Source: Hymenobacter nivis (lineage in GTDB: Bacteria > Bacteroidota > Bacteroidia > Cytophagales > Hymenobacteraceae). Taken from it: a DNA stretch of 64,000 nt. Each line of letters begins with the position of its first letter. The stretch's first letter is position 1. The notes below the pieces were generated by a model. The model did no database searches. It was not told where the DNA came from and saw nothing but the letters and a program-made list of their open reading frames with translations. The stretch spans positions 62,001-126,000 of the forward strand of contig NZ_RCYZ01000004.1 in assembly GCF_006439025.1 (NCBI RefSeq), read 5' to 3'. Positions 61,024-64,000 of the stretch are shown here, one piece after another. The position numbers and the translations under genes were made by a program.

Positions 61024-62154
61024 CTACAAATTTCCGCGGCGGTCTTGCTCGCGCTCCAGGCTCTCGAACAGGGCCTTGAAGTTGCCGGCGCCGAAGCTTT
61101 TGGCCCCTTTGCGCTGGATGATTTCGAAGAATACCGTGGGGCGGTCCTCCACCGGCTTGGTGAAGATTTGGAGCAGGTAGCCTTCCTCGTCGCGGTCGGC
61201 CATGATGCGCAGGCTGCGCAGGGCCTCCACGTCCTCGTCGATTTGGCCCACGTGGGCCCGCAAGTTGTCGTAGTAGCTGTCGGGGGTGTTGAGAAATTCC
61301 ACGCCGCGGCTTTTCAGCTCGCGCACCGTGGCGATGATGTCGTCGGTGGCCACGGCAATGTGCTGCACGCCCTCGCCCTCGTAAAAGGTGAGGTACTCCT
61401 CGATTTGCGATTTCTTCTTGCCCTCGGCCGGCTCGTTGATGGGGAATTTCACGTAGCCGTTGCCGGTGCTCATCACCTTGCTCATCAGGGCCGAGTACTC
61501 GGTGGTAATCTGCTTGTCGTCAAAGCTGAGGATATTGGCAAAACCCATCACGTCCTCGTACCACTTCACGGTTTCGTTCATGCGGTTCCAGCCCACGTTG
61601 CCCACGCAGTGGTCCACGTAGAGCAGGCCGGCCGGGGCGGGGTTGAAGCTCGATTCCTGGGCCACGTAGCCCGGCATGAAGGCGCCGCGGTAGTTGCGGC
61701 GCTCCACAAATAGGTGCACCGTTTCGCCGTAGGTGTAGATGCCGGCCGTGCGCACCTCGCCGTGCTCGTCGGTGAGGGTGCGAGGCTCTTGGTAGCTGCG
61801 GGCCCCGCGGCTCATGGTTTTTTCGTAGCTGGCGTAGGCATCATCTACCCACAGGGCCAGGATTTTAACGCCGTCGCCGTGCTGGCGCACGTGCTCCGCA
61901 ATTTCGTGGCCCGAGTGCATGGCCGTCGTCAGCACCAGCCGGATTTTTCCCTGCTGCACCACGTAGCTGGCGCGGTCGCGCACCCCAGTTTCGGGCCCCG
62001 CGTAGGCCACCGTCTGGAAGCCAAAGGCGGCCTTGTAGTAGTAGGCCGCCTGCTTGGCGTTGCCCACGTAAAATTCGAGGTGGTCGGTGCCGAGCAGGGG
62101 TAGGAAGTCGGCGGTGGCGCGTTGCTGGAGGGCTTGGGCTACTTGGGGTTCCAT
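61024..62154 (-). CDS. hppD: 4-hydroxyphenylpyruvate dioxygenase
   Basis: The 376-residue protein converts 4-hydroxyphenylpyruvate to homogentisate. It has two VOC-type halves; the first starts at DHLEFYVGNAKQAAYYYKAA and the second holds the iron ligands: H in YVDHCVGNVGWNRM, H in GVQHIAVATDDI and E in PTVFFEIIQRKG. The C-terminal GAGNFKALFESLEREQDRRG helix gates the active site. It is the first gene of the hppD-hmgA pair, and is divergent from a LysR-type regulator whose start lies 178 bp away. Confidence 0.97.
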   Translation of the reverse strand: MEPQVAQALQQRATADFLPLLGTDHLEFYVGNAKQAAYYYKAAFGFQTVAYAGPETGVRDRASYVVQQGKIRLVLTTAMHSGHEIAEHVRQHGDGVKILALWVDDAYASYEKTMSRGARSYQEPRTLTDEHGEVRTAGIYTYGETVHLFVERRNYRGAFMPGYVAQESSFNPAPAGLLYVDHCVGNVGWNRMNETVKWYEDVMGFANILSFDDKQITTEYSALMSKVMSTGNGYVKFPINEPAEGKKKSQIEEYLTFYEGEGVQHIAVATDDIIATVRELKSRGVEFLNTPDSYYDNLRAHVGQIDEDVEALRSLRIMADRDEEGYLLQIFTKPVEDRPTVFFEIIQRKGAKSFGAGNFKALFESLEREQDRRGNL

Positions 62155-62291
62155 GGGGCGGGGTGGGATGAGGTGGCGGGTTGTAAGCGGCTGCCTGTTA
62201 ATTCTTCGTTAGCAGGATAGTGGGCAGATGAAGGCAGGCGGCTGGTACGCAATACTAACGCCCGTTAGGGCCCCAAGTCCAATATCGGTTC

Positions 62292-62318
62292 CTTATGACG
62301 CCAATAAGAAATTCTTAT
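62292..62318. promoter_or_regulatory. Overlapping dyads, candidate LysR operator
   Basis: CTTAT, ATAAG and CTTAT half-sites (62292-62296, 62304-62308, 62314-62318) make two overlapping dyads. The second, ATAAGAA-A-TTCTTAT (62304-62318), is perfect. It lies 15 bp before the LysR start and 137 bp from hppD, a usual place for an autoregulatory LysR site. Confidence 0.5.
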
Positions 62319-62332
62319 CGAGCTTTGCGGGC

Positions 62333-63226
62333 ATGGAACTCCGCCAGCTGCGCTATTTTGCCGAGGTGGCCACCGCGCTGCACTACGGCCGGGCGGCCGA
62401 GCGGCTGTGCGTGTCGCAGCCGGCCCTGAGCCAGCAGATTCAGCTGCTGGAACGCGAGCTGGGCGTCGAGCTGTTCGACCACCAGCAGCGCACCCGCCAG
62501 CGCCGGGTGGTGCTCACCGAGGCCGGCACCGTGTTTCTGGCCGAGGCCCAGCGCCTGCTGCGCCTCAGCCGCGAGGCCATTGAAACGGTGCGCCGTGTGG
62601 GGGCCCCCCACAAAACTGTGGAACTGGGCTACTACCAACTCCTGCGCCCCGACCGACTGGTGGGCATCGTGCAGCGCTTCGCCCAGCACTTCCCCGACGT
62701 GCAGTTTCACCTCCACGAGCTGCCCACCTTCCGGGCCGTGCAGGAGGCGCTGCTGGCCGAAACCATCGACTTGGGCCTTACCATGTTGCCGCTGCTGCAC
62801 GCCGAGCTGGCGGCGCGGCCCTTCGGCCAGGGCGGGCTGGCCGTGGCCCTGCCCGCCGCCCACCCGCTGGCGGTGCTGGCCGAAGTGCCGCTGGGGGCCC
62901 TGGCGCACGAGAAATGGGTAGAAATCAGCCGCCCGCTGCACCCAGTGTATGACGAGATTGAGCACCTCTGCCAGCAGGCGGGCTTCAGCCGGCGCGGTGC
63001 CATCGTGCAGGAAGTGTCGTCGCTGGAGATGCTCAGCAACTTCGTCAGCCTGGGCATCGGCATCGCCTTCGTGCCCTCGTTCTTCGATTTGGAGCGGGTG
63101 CCCGGCGTGGTGGCCCGGCCGCTGCGCGTGCCCGCCGGCGCGGCGGAAGTGGTGCTCACGCAGTGCGTGGCCTACCTAGCCGCGCGCCCGGGGCCCCTGC
63201 TGCAAGCGCTGGTGGCCCTGGTGTGA
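62333..63226 (+). CDS. LysR-family transcription regulator
   Basis: The 297-residue protein from the ATG at 62333 (MELRQLRYFAEVATALHYGR) has the LysR winged helix with the recognition segment RLCVSQPALSQQIQLLEREL. A two-lobe effector domain follows (TVELGYYQLLRPDRLVGIVQ, FVSLGIGIAFVPSFF). The upstream in-frame start at 62228 would add 35 residues without a domain and would cover the operator-like dyads, so it is rejected. It is divergent from hppD-hmgA, so it probably controls tyrosine catabolism and itself; this is inference from position. A REP-like pair follows its stop. Confidence 0.93.
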   Translation: MELRQLRYFAEVATALHYGRAAERLCVSQPALSQQIQLLERELGVELFDHQQRTRQRRVVLTEAGTVFLAEAQRLLRLSREAIETVRRVGAPHKTVELGYYQLLRPDRLVGIVQRFAQHFPDVQFHLHELPTFRAVQEALLAETIDLGLTMLPLLHAELAARPFGQGGLAVALPAAHPLAVLAEVPLGALAHEKWVEISRPLHPVYDEIEHLCQQAGFSRRGAIVQEVSSLEMLSNFVSLGIGIAFVPSFFDLERVPGVVARPLRVPAGAAEVVLTQCVAYLAARPGPLLQALVALV

Positions 63227-63231
63227 ACGGT

Positions 63232-63327
63232 TGTAGCGCGGACTTTGTAGTCCGCGGCGCTCGCTTCGTCCTGCCAATAATCGGGCAGCGACCGGGCAAA
63301 GCCGCGGACTGCAAAGTCCGCGCTACA
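63232..63327. repeat. REP-like inverted pair B
   Basis: Arms 63232-63258 and 63301-63327 (27 nt) match at 26 positions. Each arm contains GCGGACT facing AGTCCGC. The loop (42 nt) contains a small CTGCC/GGCAG hairpin. It lies 5 bp after the LysR stop. Same family as pair A and the single unit after folD. Confidence 0.85.
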
Positions 63328-63369
63328 CGCGCCGAGCCCGTTCAACCGCTCAGACTCGCAGCGGCTGGG

Positions 63370-64000
63370 CTACAGTCTAGCGGCGCGGTACAGGTTGTCG
63401 GCCGATTGCTCGATTTTGGCCCGCAGGGGCGCGGGGTAGTCCGGCCGCTCTTGCAGGAACTGGCGCACGGTGGCGGCGGCCGTGGGCGTGCGGTACCAGC
63501 GCAGGGTGGCCCCCAGCCAGGTTTGGGGGAAGAAAATGTCGCCTGTGCGCTGCAGTTCTTCTACTAACGCCAGGCTTTGCGGGAGGTACTTCTCGGAGTA
63601 CGCGACGCGTAGCGGGTGGTGCAGGTAGGCGAGGGCAGAGGCTACCCAGGCTTCCTTCTCGCGGTTTTTGGCGTCGGCTAGGCCGGCGAAAAAGGCGTCG
63701 CGCACCGCCGCATCGTCCGAGAGCGAGGGCAGCAGGTACTGCAGGCGCTGGCGGCGGTCGGGGTTTTGGATGCGGGCCAACTGGGTTTGCAAAATCTGCG
63801 CGTAGCCCGGGTAGGCGCGCACGGCCAGGGCGGCGGCCAGGTCGGTGTAGTCGTCTTCGGTGAGGACGACGCCGGCGGGCGGACGCTTGGCTTGCCAGAC
63901 GTCGTGGAGGCGGTCTTGGGCGGCGCGGCTCAGGGCCAGGCCGGCGTAGGCCTTGAAGAGCAACTTCTTGAGGTTCGGGGGCCCTACTTGCTGCACGGCG
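63370..64000 (-). CDS. C-terminal part of a probable M1-family aminopeptidase (5' end beyond window)
   Basis: The visible 210 codons are open to the window edge (the codon before the GTG at 63996 is also sense), so the start lies outside. The sequence is all helical: LLFKAYAGLALSRAAQDRLH, EDDYTDLAAALAVRAYPGYA, KNREKEAWVASALAYLHHPL and TWLGATLRWYRTPTAAATVR. This matches the C-terminal HEAT-like domain of exported M1 aminopeptidases of Bacteroidota; the zinc motif HExxH would be upstream. The call rests on the C-terminal helical pattern alone, so other HEAT-like proteins remain possible. Confidence 0.7.
   Translation of the reverse strand, partial: AVQQVGPPNLKKLLFKAYAGLALSRAAQDRLHDVWQAKRPPAGVVLTEDDYTDLAAALAVRAYPGYAQILQTQLARIQNPDRRQRLQYLLPSLSDDAAVRDAFFAGLADAKNREKEAWVASALAYLHHPLRVAYSEKYLPQSLALVEELQRTGDIFFPQTWLGATLRWYRTPTAAATVRQFLQERPDYPAPLRAKIEQSADNLYRAARL

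Overview
The window looks like a chromosomal segment of a high-GC Bacteroidota, most likely Hymenobacter or a close relative. The evidence is a SusC/SusD pair, a hybrid propeller sensor kinase, TAnnTTTG-type promoter elements, no clear Shine-Dalgarno sequences but CU-rich leaders before many starts, a fused E1 alpha/beta 2-oxoacid dehydrogenase and a PorE-like OmpA protein. GC content is high and GGGCCC is very frequent. I saw no phage, IS element, CRISPR array, rRNA or tRNA.

Region 1 (1-17.7 kb) is a polysaccharide utilisation locus. A hybrid two-component sensor, cut by the left edge, is divergent from a GH35 beta-galactosidase. Then come SusC, SusD, GH31, GH30, GH43 and GH2, all on the plus strand. 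The enzyme set suggests a galactose-rich plant glycan such as type II arabinogalactan; this is inference. Three LacI-type palindromes (core GCAAnCGnTTGC) lie upstream of GH35 and SusC.

Region 2 (17.7-24.1 kb) is a tripartite RND efflux operon (adaptor, pump, outer-membrane factor). Region 3 (24.1-32.3 kb) holds alanine dehydrogenase, a VOC protein, an aldo/keto reductase and a DUF1573 protein on the minus strand, the E1 enzyme on the plus strand, a lipoprotein, and a LuxE-like protein. Region 4 (32.3-41.8 kb) is plus-strand housekeeping: LepA (TTG start), a large MscS channel, FolD, QueE, a PorE-like protein, a small secreted protein and a DUF4177 protein.

Region 5 (41.8-48.0 kb) is a minus-strand run: glycosyltransferase, FabH, DtxR-type regulator, MnmE (GTG start) and citrate synthase. 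Region 6 (48.1-58.3 kb) is mixed: DapD, two small membrane or DUF2931-like genes, MsrA, hydroxyacyl-CoA dehydrogenase, an Lmo0937-type miniprotein, a beta-barrel protein, an ABC-F ATPase, a DUF4199 protein, a second small secreted protein, a BamE-like lipoprotein, an M48 protease and a LON-domain protein. Region 7 (58.4-63.4 kb) is a tyrosine-catabolism group (amino-acid dehydrogenase, HmgA, HppD) with a divergent LysR regulator. The right edge cuts the C-terminal part of a probable M1 aminopeptidase.

The most unusual signal is between the genes. Many gaps hold long, near-perfect inverted repeats whose arms are built from degenerate 7-nt tandem units of different sequence at each site (12.45, 15.15, 17.66, 30.49 and 45.66 kb, with single arms at 24.0 and 60.9 kb). 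Two larger nested palindromes have about 9-nt periodicity (44.7-45.0 and 57.5-57.7 kb), and a separate REP-like family is based on GTAGCGYGGACT (37.9, 59.7 and 63.2 kb). Several of these abut or overlap stop or start codons to the base.
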